Shown here: in pieces, positions 44,721 through 58,600 of the stretch
How positions within the stretch are numbered: position 1 is the stretch's first letter
Layout of the letters: each line of letters opens with the position of its first letter
Origin: Lateolabrax maculatus
Taxonomy: Eukaryota > Chordata > Actinopteri > Acropomatiformes > Lateolabracidae
Direction: 5' to 3'
Length of the DNA stretch: 64,000 nt
Assembly: GCA_031216445.1 (NCBI GenBank)
Contig: CM062208.1
Location: 8,227,001-8,291,000, forward strand
Translations under genes and position numbers: made by a program
Notes under the pieces: model-generated
Told to the model about the DNA's origin: nothing
The model's database searches: none
Seen by the model: the letters and a program-made list of their open reading frames with translations, nothing else

Positions 44721-46078
44721 AACAATGAGTAGTATTTTATATGCTGTAAAAGTTTATTCTGAAAAGTAATTAATAACTAAAACTAACTCAGATAACTGTA
44801 GTGGAGTAAAAAGTACAATATTTCCCTCTGAAATACAGTGGAATAGAAGTATAGAAATGTAAATCCTGCCTGATGAGAAAAACAATAGCGGGTCATTAGT
44901 GTTGTTGACTTTATCTGCCATGTTTGCGATCATCCCGGTGTTACTGTGACTTCATAGACAAACAAAACAGGTTAGGTGAAACTGGTTACACCCCAAACTT
45001 TTGTATAATTTTCACAGAGTTCAGTTTATGATTCATCTGTGTTTAATGGGTTCTGGCGTGATGAAGGCCGGGGCTCCACTGCAACAATCTGTTCAGGGAC
45101 TTCCTCGGGAGACACACCTCCTCGAGTGCGCAACATCATTTCCTGTCTCGTGTGATGACATGTGGGATATAATCAAACGCAATGGAGGGTGGAGATGTTG
45201 GAGTACACACACACATGCATGCACGTGCGAGCACACATGTGTGCGCCTCGCACAAACACACACACTCCTTGTCCTTGAGGCCCAGTTCTGGCTGAGAGTT
45301 TTGGCTGACCAGGAATAAAACTAGTTCCAGGAAACACACACAGGCAAATGCAATACAAATACACATCTAGAAATATGCACATAACAGATGCAAAAACCGG
45401 ACTCAGTGGCTGTAAACAAAAATATACTACGCGTTTGACTTCAAAGAAAGCCTATGATGCAACGCTGTCACCATGTGTTTGTGATGCACCTGAAAGTCAT
45501 GTCTGAATGTGCGACACATGGCATGTTGCTGTAAACTGGTCTGTGGTGCACGTGATGTTCATGTGTTTTTTTGTCATTGGCAGAGCATATATTTATAGAT
45601 AGGATGATGAGAGACATTGTTTCCATGGAATATGATGGCAGCCATAGCCCGTACACTCATAACTTTTTGGATACACACAGCTTATATGACTGTTCCAATT
45701 ACCCTTCAAATTCTCTCAATTTATTCGTATTTATATGGCATTGTGGGGACCCAAATCTGGAGGCCTACTCATGCTGCAGAGACTTGCCTCTGTTCTGGGC
45801 ACCAGAAAGTTGGTCCTCCCAATCTTAACAGCTTATTTTAGGGTTATTACTTGGTTTAAGGTTTATGTTCTGAACCAAGCTTAAATTGAAGTTAGGTTAG
45901 GGGGATAGGAAATGTAACATATGCAAAAAAATGGCTTTGTGTTTGCATATGCGTGTGTTTGTGAGCAAATTATCATATCACTTTAGCACATCTTTAGCAC
46001 TTATTTATTTTGCCTTATCCTCTCTTAGCGTCACTTGTTTCCCTCTGTGTGGAGGGTGTCCTTGAGTCTTGGTTCTTA

Positions 46079-46082
46079 TGTG

Positions 46083-46140
<58 letters not shown>

Positions 46141-46163
46141 AGTGTATGTGAATGTGTGTGTCT
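46079..46163. repeat. (GT)n microsatellite
   Basis: About 50 bp of nearly pure GT followed by GTAT/GTGA variants. Confidence 0.95.
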
Positions 46164-46229
46164 GTCATCTGTCATCTTTTCAGGTTTTTATGGTATGGTA
46201 TTTTTTCCTTATCTATAGTCTAGTCGAAG

Positions 46230-46315
46230 GACAGGGGGTGTCGTATGTTATACAAATTGTAAAGCCCCTTGAAGTTTTGTAAATGAGTGCTGTATACATT
46301 AAATTGACTTGAATT
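46230..46315. repeat. probable LINE 3' tail
   Basis: ATTGTAAAGCCCCTTGAAG...ATTAAATTGACTTGAATT resembles the 3' ends of common fish LINE copies (GTAAAGCCC...AAATTGACTTGA). Only the tail is recognised. Confidence 0.4.
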
Positions 46316-47224
46316 ATTCTGGTTTTGAGAAACATGAATACACTAGCTGGAGTACTCCAGGATATTTCTGGATAAACTGTATGTAAATACCTTATTCTGG
46401 TTTCTTTACTCTGTCTGCCATGTGTGTAGATGCGTCCTTTGGGATAGCAGTAGACAGTCATCAAAACAAAAATATGATGATGGAAAATGTAATGATTTAT
46501 ATTGAGATGAAAGTGGAAGTCTGTCATGCCAATAAAGCAAATAAAAGTGGAAGTCCAAGTTTAAGAGGATAAACTATATTGCCGCTCTTGTTTTTCATTA
46601 CTCGTGGATGGAGATGCCAAATCCAGCAGCGTGTTAACAACAGCAGAGTCCAGAAAGCTAGAAACCAAAGTGGGTTCATCCTCAACTCAGTCAGTTCAGA
46701 AAAGACACAGTGGGTGAGTTGTTAAGGAGTCAAACAAACACCTGCATGCTGCAGCCTAGTATCCTAGGAATGACACACACGCAGCACTTCATGATGAAAA
46801 GTCCAATGTCATCATTCAGAGCCAATACATGAAGTATTGTGCCCTTCATGTAGCCAGGCACAATGAGTGTGCAGGTGGTGGGGTGTGTAGTTTCATGCAG
46901 AAGATCAGAGTTTACTTTATTAATCCGTACTTGCTATAACCCTGATCTTTCCAAAACCTTAGCCAAGTGTTTTAGTCACCTAACTGTAACTGCCTTTAAA
47001 ATTAAAAAACGCTGGAAATAAATGTAATCCAGGGTTTAGCAGAATCGTCCAACGTTTTTCTCTGGAGATGGTGCTGATAATTAGAAACCTGGATATTAAA
47101 ATCATGAATACGGGATATGAATACGCAGCTTTTCTCCAGAAGTTCCATGTAAATGTCATACTCAGAATTTCAAAACCAGGATCTTAGAATGCATGTAAAC
47201 ACACTAAGTGTGAGACAAGACAAG

Positions 47225-47500
47225 TTAAGAAAAGGAGAGAGAGAACAAAAAGACAGAGAGAGAGAGAGGATAAGAACAATGAAAAGTGTCAAAAAGCTTC
47301 TGCTAATGGAAAGTAGGATTTCTGGGGACACACCAGACTAAGTCAAAAAAAAAAAGAGAACATAAAAAAAAGAGATTGAGGAGGGTGGGAGGCTTGGAGA
47401 AAATGTTCACTCCTTTTCCAGAGAAAAAGAGTGTGAGATGGAGAGGAAGAGTGAAAGAAAATAAGAGATGGGGGAGGGTAATGGGAGGGGGCGTGTCCAG
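47225..47500. repeat. purine-rich (GA) tract upstream of abi3bp
   Basis: Long AG-rich sequence on the + strand, including GAGAGAGAGAG and GGGGGAGGG blocks. It lies just upstream of the inferred transcription start. Confidence 0.6.
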
Positions 47501-47837
47501 CTCTGTCTGTCCCCTCCCTCCATTATAGAGGTAAAGAGGGCGCAGGAGCAGCCTGCTGCATCCAGAAGTCCAGTCCAGTGAGCTGCACTAGTCCTGAGAG
47601 CCACCAGCTCAGAGAAGTAGTCCAGCCACTCCACAAACATCCAGTCTGACTCCAGCAGCTGCAGCACACACTCAACTCAACCTGTTGCCAAAGATTTATT
47701 CAATCAGCTCAGTGACACTGAGTGGCACCCTCTTATTTCTGTGTCTCCATAGCGTTGGGAAATCGCTGAGCTGAACTGAGCTCATTCAGATCACAGAAGC
47801 TTGTTGCACCTGAGACTCAGAGCCGATCACAGCAGAG
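47500..47837 (+). promoter_or_regulatory. abi3bp: abi3bp core promoter and 5' UTR
   Basis: CCCCTCCCTCCATTATAGAGG (TATA-like element at 47523-47530) is followed by a GC-richer leader. From about 47550 to the start codon there is no ATG, as expected for an efficiently used 5' UTR. The start site is inferred by spacing. Confidence 0.4.
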
Positions 47838-47946
47838 ATGATGATGGGGATGCTGCAACACTCACGCAGCTTTCTGGTCCTTTTCCTCATGGTCTTCATC
47901 GCTGGGATAGTTCTCTCTGGCCCATCAACTTCCCGCAGGAGCAGAG
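47838..47946 (+). CDS. abi3bp: abi3bp exon 1, signal peptide
   Basis: It opens MMMGMLQHSR, then FLVLFLMVFIAGIVLSG. A strong hydrophobic core is followed by small residues, so cleavage near residue 27 is likely. Of the clustered ATGs the first is taken. It ends in phase 1 at GTAGGT. The first intron is 7 kb. Confidence 0.85.
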
Positions 47947-49571
47947 GTAGGTGATACGTCAATCAGTACATCAGTGTTATTGTCTTTCACGGAGACATCC
48001 ACATCAGAAGACACTACTGACTGCCTGTGAAGTGATGCATTTGTTGCGTGGAACTATGTTTGGTCATCATGGTCTTCTCTGCTTGTGGGTGTCCTCCCAC
48101 AGTCTAAAATCCATGCAAGAGAAAGTGAACATCAGTGTCATTGTCTTTTTACTTCACCCCTGTGATGCACTGATGGCCTCTTCGTGGTCTTTCTTTGTCT
48201 TCTGCCAAATGCATGCCGGGATATGCTTGGAAAGACAGTATGTCATAGTTAGTAAGATGGATATTTGTTTCAAGGAAAAATTACAAGAGAAAGGGTTTTG
48301 TAACCATATTGAGACAACTATTTAATGCATAGTATGTTAAGGGATGGAAACCATTTGAGACATATCGTTTGAAACATCATAAACAAAGTTGTGAAAAATA
48401 GACGTGCTGAAATCCCCAAATACACACATAGAGAAAAAGACAAACAAAAGTGGCTGAAATATGCAGATAAGTAAATGCAACAAAGTTTGAGCAGCTGAGG
48501 GCTTTTTCCCTCGTCCTTTTTATATTATTATCTGCTTAACATAATACTATTACTGGATACAACCCTGATGACCATGTTTGGCTTTTTATGTAGCTCTACC
48601 CCGTGTTCATTGCAGTCCCGAAAACAAAGCAAGATGTACCCTATTGTTATGCAGTGCACAAGTATAGTGAAACATTATCTTATTTCTGCATTTTAATGAT
48701 TTGAATCTCAATCTTTAAGTTATAGTCCTTACATATTAAGTTATTCCTATATTTTGTGACTTAAGTTGTTAAAGGTATTTTGCTCTTGCCAGTAGTCCAG
48801 TATTGTGTTCCTCCTCATAAGACACCCGAATACACCAAATAAGTGGATTTCATACTGACTTCTGATCTGTAAAATGCTGTTGAACCCCAAACCTAAAAGA
48901 AAAGTCAGCTTTTCTCTCTTGAGCCACCTGTCAGGCTTTCAAACTGCCTTGATTAGAAGGCGCTGTTTTTACAATCCCTGTGGTTTATACACATTTCCCT
49001 GAAATGAGGTGAGCAGACACAATGAAACAGGTTTTAAAGAAAATGTTCCAGGTTGGGGGGTCAGAGGTTAGACTTTTAGACAACCTTATGGGATGGCTTT
49101 CCTGGAAATGTGCCCAGCAAGCAGACGATCTGATGAGTTTATAAGCTGACTAATTATTTAAATTCATTGCCTCAGGCAAAGGATTTTTGATTGTTTCATT
49201 TGTTTGAATCATATTACAGCTCTTGTTTGTGGATTTTATCAAACCACCTGGAGAGTTTTTAAAATGAAACACTGACATATCATTTCATTTCTTTATCGCG
49301 GCATCTTTGCATTATATAAAATAATAACGAACCAAATCACTATTTAGTTTTTTATCAATAGTTTGAAGATAACCAGTGTTAGAGCTCCAAAACCCTGTAC
49401 CCCCACATGCAGTGCCATAAAGGAAACCATAAAACAGACTCACTTTAATAAGTAGATTATAATGTATTGACCCCGTTCTGTCTGATTAGGATTTTCACAA
49501 CATTCTTGGAGAACAGCACATTTTCCACAAATGTTTTCCATATTGTCTCAATATCTCACTGCTGTGTTAGT

Positions 49572-49652
<81 letters not shown>

Positions 49653-52600
49653 TACACACTGAACTCTGGCTTTCCATCTCTGACTCTATGCTTTGCAGCC
49701 ATGCTCAATTTTGTGAGTTAAATGTGGGCACCCTTTGAAAACTTTGATGGTAGTAAAAGTGATTTGAGGTGAGCAGACTGGAGTCGGTATGAAGAGGTAA
49801 GCACAGTGGAAAAGGCTGCTTCCAGTGCGTGACTTACTGGCTGATCTTGGCTTGCAGACAAATCTCAATGTGCAGCTTTGGGAGCTAGATGAAAGGGGCT
49901 ATGTGTGTGTTTTTGCTTTTGGGGGAGAGTTAAATGTCTGTATCTCTGTTCTTCTTGGATCAAGTCCCTGGTTTTAGAGTGAAACATGTTATGCAATGAG
50001 GTGTGTTTGCTTTCTTGTGTCATTGATATTATAGAATAATAATACAATGAGTTGACAGGACTATGTGCTGTTAGATGATCTGTACTTCCCAAGGCTTTTA
50101 ATTCCCATTTACATGTGTTCATGCCTTTACATTTTTTCCCTATCTAGAATAAGTGTAAATGAGACAATTCAATTCAATTCTTTATAACACAAGAAATTAT
50201 TTACCACCACCCCACTTCAGGACAATATATGGCCTGCTTCTGCTGAGCCAGACAAAACATAACCACGTCATGCACAGATTAATGAGAAGGAAATATGGAG
50301 GGAGAGAGGAAAGTGGAGGATGTTGGAGGACAGATAGGACGGCAGAGATTGAGTGAACGAGGAGAAGGATGGGATGGAGCAGCGCCACAAGGGAAGGGAA
50401 AACAGCTGTTGCTCCGTTGAATCCGACAGGGGGATATATAGTGTGAGAGTGGAAGGACCAGCTTCGAAGCCGCCAAGGCAGGGAGAAAATATGGGAGTAT
50501 AATCCCAGGCATGGCTCCCTCCCGCTGGGCTGCAAGGTGAGGCCTCCTGTGAACCTAAGAGATGGGATTGTTCCAGAGAAGAGTTACCCCAGTATGCAGG
50601 CCAGGGACATTCCCATTAGAGCTGATATAGGTCAGTTCAGATGTCGTTTCCTCACAAACTAAATTATTTAAAACCCTCTGTGCTCTGGCTGGCACGAGGC
50701 TCACAGAGATTTTCACACTTCATTGCCTTAAATGAAGGTGACTGTTTTACCAAGGGGCCATAAAACATCTGTCTCTGTCTCCACTGTGCGGGAAGCCAAG
50801 TCTCCTCTCCACCTCTCGTCTTCCAGGACAGAAACCTGAGAGGCCGAAATACTGTATGCCAGAGCAACGTAAAATCACTCAGGGCACCATGCACGCAAAG
50901 GCAGGATATTATGGGTGTGTGTATGTGTGGCAGGAAGGGTGTCATCTACAGTTTAATTGATTCTATGGATGTGAAAGTGTGTGATACATGGCTTTTGTAG
51001 AGCAATATATCACACGAATATTAAAAGTTTATACGCTCATTTAATCGGGGGGATTTACAGTCTGTAGAGCTCAGCCGTGATGCTCAGCTGCTCACAACAA
51101 ACTGACATGACTTCATTATTGTGAACACTTCCATCCACCAAAACAACCACATTAATTTCAGCAAAGAGCGGAAAAGTTATTTTCCATTGCAAATTTTGAA
51201 AACAAAACAAGCCCTGTCGTCCTGTTCCATGGTTGTTGATTTTTTTTCTTTTTTTGAGGCTTTGCTTCAGATATTTATAGTTCCTTAGTTCACACATCAG
51301 CATGAGTGGAAAAGTCTTGAAGGTGATCTCAGTGCATTTATTCTCAGAGCGTTTACTTTTACTCTGCAGTTCTCCTCCTCATCTGAACCAAGAGACAGGA
51401 GAAAACAGAGTATAGGAAAGCTGCCAGTGGTGGAAATCTGTGGTTTGATAATGTCACACAGTAAATCAGGATGAGCTGATGCCAAAACTGCACACACTGT
51501 ACAGATGGATGTTGTAATATTTACTTTCAAACACCAAACACACATAAACATATCATGTTGGGCTGCAGTTGAAAGTGAAGAGAGTGTGTTATGCTGACAA
51601 CCCCATTAACCTACTCCCTTTCCTGGAGGAACATTCATCACTGCTGATGATCCAAGATACTGTAGCCACGCTGCTGAGCCAAAATTGAGTTTCCAGTTTG
51701 AGGGTGTTTCTTCTTGTCAGGCCAACAGGATTACAGCCTCTGGCTATTAGTCCAAAACAGGATGAATATAATGGTGAAATGTTTAATGAATGATGCAGTT
51801 TTGTTTATTGCATAATCTGACTTGTTTATTGGCTGACTCCCAGTGTTAAGATGGATTTGCTCATACTGTAATCCTTGAAGAATCGGTTATGTATAACGAT
51901 AGACTGCTTATGTGAAGGGATTAGTCTTCACTATGAGATTTACAGTATATTATATAATAGACTGTCACCCACATCGAGACCGTCAGTGACCAACTCTCCA
52001 CGAGCTGATATTTATTAAAACACAGAGCTATCGTTGGTTAAATCATGGCATAGAAGCATTTATTTCTCTTAGAATCAATGTTTGCTGCGTTAAATTTGGT
52101 AGTAGCACTCTTTGTGGTAATTTTACCTTTATTTGTGGTCGTTTTACATCACTTTGTAGGTGTTTTGTGTCTCATTGCAGCCACTTTTTGTCTTTCTGTG
52201 GCCGCTTTGCTTCTCTTTGTGGTTGTTTTATGTCTCTTAGTGTGCATTTTGTGTCTCTTTGTAGTCGTTTGATTGACTTTCCAGCAAGATATATCGACAG
52301 TCACTTCAAACTGAGGCTCTGTGTCTGCCTGGTTGACCTGTTCAGTAATCCATCCATGGTAATTACGGGTAAGGTTATGGATTTAATTATACTTTAGTCT
52401 TTTGCTGAGGTTGTAAATTTTCAATAATCTCATGTGTTTGACAGGGTCAGAGTCAGCGGCAGAGCTGCCCTCAGGAAGAATTTAAATTCAAACAATCAAT
52501 CATTATTTTCCTCACTATTCATCCACACAAACACACACAACATGACTTTGTGGCTTAGCAGTTTTTTTTTCTGGCTAGCTAAATGTCAATTGTTTTCCTT

Positions 52601-55600
52601 TGTACTGTAGTTGATTGATTATCAGGACTGGATCCATTCCTAAAGCTTTGTTCATTTTACTCTGGAAATACTGATAAGTCTTAACAGTCCCTAAGCGGTG
52701 TGTGGGCCAAGTGGCTGGGCTTTGGACGGGTTGCTGTGGGACTAAGCCAATGTTTGGTTGTACTGGAGGTTAAAACGCACTGCCAGAAGTTTCCTAATGT
52801 TTCATACACTCTGAGCCCTTTTCCCTCTGAGCCAATCTCACTTGTGTTTTATCGGAAATATTGATGGGAGAAACAAAACAAATGCAGTTTTGATAGGAAA
52901 CACATAGCTGGAAAAGCATGAGGGTATTTTTCGAATCCAGGGCTTCCCCCTCTTTCACTGTCAGTGTCTGTTTTGGTGTCTGGCAGCTGCTGGCGTTATT
53001 CCTCATGCAAAGTTCCATTATATCATTTAATGCTGTAATATGAGCCAAGGACATGTGCTGTGAAGAGTTTGTACAAGCCATAATCCAAGAAGAAAGTGTA
53101 TTGTTCTAAGCCTTGTAGACTATGAGAGGTGGAAGTTTGAGCCGATATAGATTCATTTGTGATTTCAACTGTGAAATAAAAATGATGTAAACAATTGATT
53201 AAAATGTAATTTAATCTTTGAATTTGCCCTTAATTCTAACTTGATTTAGGAAGGGCATGAAACATTTAATTGAAACACACTTAATATGATAAAAACAGAA
53301 CCACAATTTAATAAAAACAGACTTCATTTGAAAAACGTTTGGCCTTTATGTTTCTCTTACCACTGTTCACCATTTATCTTCCAAGTCGGCACTGCTGTGG
53401 TTATTTATTGTTGTGATATGTGCGTCGGCCAACTAACAGTCATAAGTCACACTCCTGGCCCAGCTGCACTCATCTGAGTTTTCTGACATTTATTACTGTG
53501 CCTGTTAACTGGCTAATTGTTAGCATGCCCATTTCTTGGCCAGTTGTGAAGGCCACATGGCAGAGGCAAGTGATGAGAGAAAAACAGGCTAAATTATCTA
53601 TTCTCTGTACTTGCAGTCAGTTCACTAGTTATGGTATGCTTCACTGTACTGAGACCTGCTTCATACCCAAGTTAAAAGTTAACATAAGCCAGCAATAGTT
53701 ACAGCCAATAATGTTTGACTTTGTTTGGAAGGCGACAACTACTGTAAAGTTCAGCACTTAAATGGCATACAGACTTGTGATATGATATGATAATTTCCCT
53801 CACCTTAGACCAATTCAAGTTTTCATGGTTGCCTTGACCATTAAAAACAAGCTCTTCTGTAATCTCTCTTGCCTTTGGTTTATTACGACCCACCCCTCGA
53901 TGCCTGTCCTCATCTAATGTCTGTCACCTGCTGATTAGGACTGTATTCTGTAGAAGTCAGTATTGGCGGAAAATGTACAGTTTCTTGTAAAATGAAAGAT
54001 AGAAAGAAAATATTGTCTCTGTGTGCGAATATTATATACCATTTTCTTGTCAAATCAAAACCCAAGCTTGACGTTGCCTTGCTAACCTCAAGTTTTTATA
54101 ACCCCTGTTCACAGATTTTGGTTCACGATAACAGTGTATACATTTTAGAAACCAATTCTGAGCACAGACACATATTTTGCACCCACTAACACCTCATATA
54201 GCAGCTTCATGCAGTTTATGATGCCTGTAAGTTACAGAGTTGTTTGTACTCTCCATAAAAGTAATGTCAAGTTAGAAAGCACACAATACAAAGTGTAATT
54301 AGGTGCTTCTCTTGGCGCTGTGCTTTCTTAATAAAATCACCATTATTAGGTTTCAGTAAAACTTACACCTCAGCAGATTTTTAAACCAGCAGCAAGTTTG
54401 CTTTGACTGCATGCACTCCTTGAGTGTGCCTGTGAAGTGATGAAGAACAGAAGCGTGAATCTGGGAAGTGTTGGTTGTTAAAAAGAAGCGTTTATGTGAA
54501 CTCTTCCTCAAGCTTTTCATTCTGCTTTTACAAAGCAAGACTAAAAACGAAAGAAGAAAAGCAGTTTGTCTGAGGGGTTGTAGGTACTGTACTTTCCCCA
54601 TTTGTGCAGCATTTCCTTCCTTTTTATTACTCTATCTATTTTGATTATTTTGATTTCCTTGTATGTGTGCATGTCAAACTTAGGCAATACAATACTGAAC
54701 TGCAATTCCCATGTTTACTTGCATGAAAAAGCACAGGTGTCCTCTTTTTAATGTCATTAAAAGCTCTGAGGCTCCTTTTGTCAAACATTTGCCATAATGA
54801 AGGTCTTTGATGACAGAAAGCTTGGTTTTATCCTTAAACTTGCACTGGACTAAATTGTGCAGAACATCCTTTTCTCCATATTTTATTGGCCTTTCTGCAC
54901 CTTACTGTGTCCTGAATGCAGTAATATTCTCAACAAGAGTAACATCAAATACTTGAATGCTTAATTGTGTCCTCTCCTGCCTTCCCAGTGAGACGTCAGA
55001 ACATGAAAGTCCGTATCAACGCCACCGGAGACACCATTGTAATGAAGTTTTTGCGTCCCAATGCTGACACCAAGCTGGAAGGCTACATCCTGGGCTATGG
55101 CAGTAGCATGTTCTCCAAACAGTTCATTCAGCTGCCTGAGAACGGACAGCCATATGAGACTGAGTTTGGTAAGAAAGGCTGTTGATATGTGTGTTTGCGA
55201 AGTTCCACTGAGAGATGAGGGACAGACTGCTGTGAAGCACATGTGAATTGTATTTTGACAGCTGTAGTCATGACTAAAAGAGAGAGGTGAGTGTGTCTGT
55301 GGAAGCTCAGAAGATCTATAATCTCTAGTTTGTTCTTCTTCTGTGTTTAGATGCAGAGCCCAAGTACCTTATCGCTGTCCAGCCCATCCCAACCAATGAG
55401 GTGAAAAAGCAGTGCACAGGTAATGCTTCTACAAGAATTTCATAGGGGGGAAAAAATCATCATCAAGGTGACATGTTAAAAGTCGCATTCAGACTTATAT
55501 AACATGAGCACTTGGGCATCAAGGTAAACATGGAGGTGAAAGTAAAAAGTTAATTTGTTCTCAGGTAAAGTGGAAATGCAGAAGCCACTACACTTGGTTA

Positions 55601-58600
55601 TTGGGTCGGTAACGCCTACTTCAGTCCTCCTGTCCTGGGGGACCCTGTTGAAAACCCCATATGAAGGCAACGTCATGAATGACTGTCTTGAGGATGGGTG
55701 AGCTTACACACTAACACACACATGTTCATCCTTCTCAAGCACTTTATTTTCATGCCACAGAGCAGCGGTTTTCAAAGTCTGACACTGTGGGCAAGTACAA
55801 ATTTTGACACAGTTAATTTGGGGGTTTTAAAGTACCTTAGCTGCCTCTGGAAGTTGTGTGTGACAGCCCCGCTGCGACTGCAACTGTTGACCGTGTTAAT
55901 AAGCGGGCCAAATCAGCAAGACAAACTACAGTAACTAACTTCCCGTTGTTTTCATAACACCAACATACACCGGTCCCTTTTACCTGACGCAACAGTATAT
56001 TTGCCTCACATTTCTCCCTCCATGCGTCTCCGCCGACTTGTGAACATGTACTGACTACCTCTACTGCCACAAAGCAAAGACAGAGAAACGGCAGGTACAG
56101 ATGCACAGACAAAAAATGAATTCCATTGTCAGCATTTTCATTTCATGTACGCTGGCTGTTCTGCAGATTTGGTAAGCATAGAAACAGATGGTGGACGGAT
56201 AGGTCACTCACTGACACACACACATGCACGCACAGTTGGTGCATAAATATTAAATGATTCCCTGAAGTCTCTCAGGTTACTGAGCAGTGGATCCAGGACA
56301 GCCTGTGCACACAGGTATTTATGAAAGGAGTCCACCCACACAACATACATGACACAGTTGTGTCGAATAAAGGGAGAGCAGCATATTTCTGGAACAGCAT
56401 CAAAACATTGTATCCTGACTGTGCAGCTCCAGCAGGGATATACAGTGTTAAACTACACTGGGAAACTTGATATGCACATTTTGCAAAGAAAGGCATAAAT
56501 GTTTTTTTGTTTTTTTTAATAACTATGCAATACTGAATAAGACAAGAAATATTTTATGGTATCTAAAATTATTCAGCTGTTCTACTGTGAAATTCAAGTG
56601 TAAATGTCCCAAAAATGGTTTGAATACCTGGGAGCCTCTTTAATGAGTAGCAAAATGTCTTGAAGCCAAAAACGCCAAATGCATTTGTGTTTTAGTTCTT
56701 GCACCAGATAGGATATGATCTGGATCTGGAGTTTCTTAAAAGACGTATGATTTATTGTTTATCTTCATGTTCTGTTTTGTCTTTGTCTCAGACACTACAC
56801 GGTGCGTTATCGAGAGAGGAACAGGAAGTGGAACTACCAGACCTGCCCAACTAGTGACACGGTCATTGACAATCTGAGGCCCAACACAGTCTATGAGTTT
56901 GGTGTCCAGCCCAACTCTAAGGATGGCACTGGATTGTGGAGCAAGCCAGTCATCCACAACATCAGCACAGCACAGCACATAGAGGGTATGTACCCTCAAA
57001 CCAACAGAGATCCATGCAATGTTGGTCATGTGTGGAATTAAATTATATGACATACTGTATATGTGTAAATATGTAGCTCCACAGAAGAAAGAGGCCACCA
57101 GCAAGAATAAGACATTGAGCATGTGCCTCTGGCCTTCAGAATAAGTGGGGGCATTTTAAAGGCCCAGTCCTATTTTAAAGCAGAATTTGTCAGTCCGGTA
57201 ACCAGGATTTCTGGTTATCTGTGGAAAAAATAATTGAGATCTTATCACGTGTTTAATTAAGAAAACCCTGTGCTTTGTTGTTCACTGTTACAGAGCTCCT
57301 AAGAAAGTAGCGCTTCATGTTGTTTCTCTTCTTTCTAGTCTTGAAAATCTGAAAACCTCAGCATGTTTTTTTTTTTGTATAATCTGCTTGATCAGTCAGT
57401 TAATTTAGCAGTGTTTTCCATGTTTTTTTTCATATGACTACATAATGGCTGAAGCTGACTGAGAGCAGGAGTGACCGTGATGACATTGCATTCATGCATT
57501 AATTTACTGAAGTATTATAATCCTTTCCATCCAGGAGATACAACCAGTCTTACTGAATCAAAACCATCGTTTAACTTGGGTTAAGCCACTGCTAAGGAAC
57601 CGTCTCATTCAATCTTCCTAGATTAAATTTATCTTGAGTAAAGCATGTTTGTAATGTGGTTTTGTTTAGTTCTGTCACTTTCTATTATTTCCACTGTGCT
57701 GTATTTGTTTTAAACTGACTTTTATCTTGTGTCATGTTTCTAGAGAAGGCCATCAGGAAAATCTTTAAACGTCCCGTCAACCCTGTGGTACGTACTGGAC
57801 ACACTTCTTTTCAAAGGAATTAACTATTTCTATTAACTAATATTATAAAAGCATTTTTTTTTTGTGGATTTTCTTTTATTAAAGTCTTACTGTATGAATA
57901 TGTGGATACAGGTGGTAATAGTTGTAGAATATGCTAAAGGAAATAGACTAGTAAGAGTACTGAGACTGCACAGGTACACTTCCTCACCTCAGTATTAATT
58001 TTTGGGAACAGGGTGTGTATTTGGAACAGGCAGTATGCTTTAGAGTCCGTGTTGTGCACTTTAGTGAGCTTATGCTATTCTCAGGGTTGTTTGCCTCATT
58101 AATTTTCCATCCAACTGCCGAATGGAAACAGCACCAGAGCAGCCAGGATCGGCGAAGCCAAGAGAGAAGTCTGTAGCTTGCTAACTTCTGGAGAGGCACA
58201 AAGGAGAAAAAAAAAAAGGAGATGAGAAAGAAAGATTGAGGAGGAAGGATAATAGTGTGGTAATGAGTTGAGAGGAGAAAGGTGGCACTGATTTACTGAC
58301 AGTGCAGGGCTTATGTGTCACGTGCTCCTGGCTCTGTACTCGTAAAACATCACAGCTGTTGAGAATCAGCCACAACACTTGCCCTTCCAGAGGGAAACTT
58401 GGAATAACAAGCTTCTCACCAGGGACTACCAATTCGACATGGAGTAGCGGGCCTGAGAGTTACGAAACACAGAGAAAGAGGCAGAGAAAGAGATGCCATG
58501 GAGGTCAAATGCTAAGACTTGTGTTAAAGACTGATGACCAATTCTTCCCCTTGTCTTTTTGTCTTTCACCCTTCAGAAGCCAGGTCCACACTCCATCCCC

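Larger units (their letters stand above)
43935..44870 (-). repeat. family B repeat split by a nested insertion
   Basis: Family B text occupies 43935-44227 (AGTAAAAGTCCTGCATTC..., GTAGTTGGATGAGATGGAGCTAG) and resumes at about 44725-44870 (GTAGTGGAGTAAAAAGTACA, TTTCCCTCTGAAATACAGTGG). About 500 bp of a different repeat separates the halves. Confidence 0.6.
44871..47520. other. intergenic upstream of abi3bp
   Basis: Contains a long GT microsatellite (46079-46163), a probable LINE tail (46230-46315) and a purine-rich tract (47220-47500). No gene recognised. Confidence 0.55.
47947..54988. other. abi3bp intron 1
   Basis: A 7-kb first intron. It holds a CA microsatellite, a short AATTC tail, a GTTTTGTGTCTC minisatellite and otherwise unique-looking sequence. 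No exon is recognised; first introns of this size often carry enhancers, but none is identified. Confidence 0.65.
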
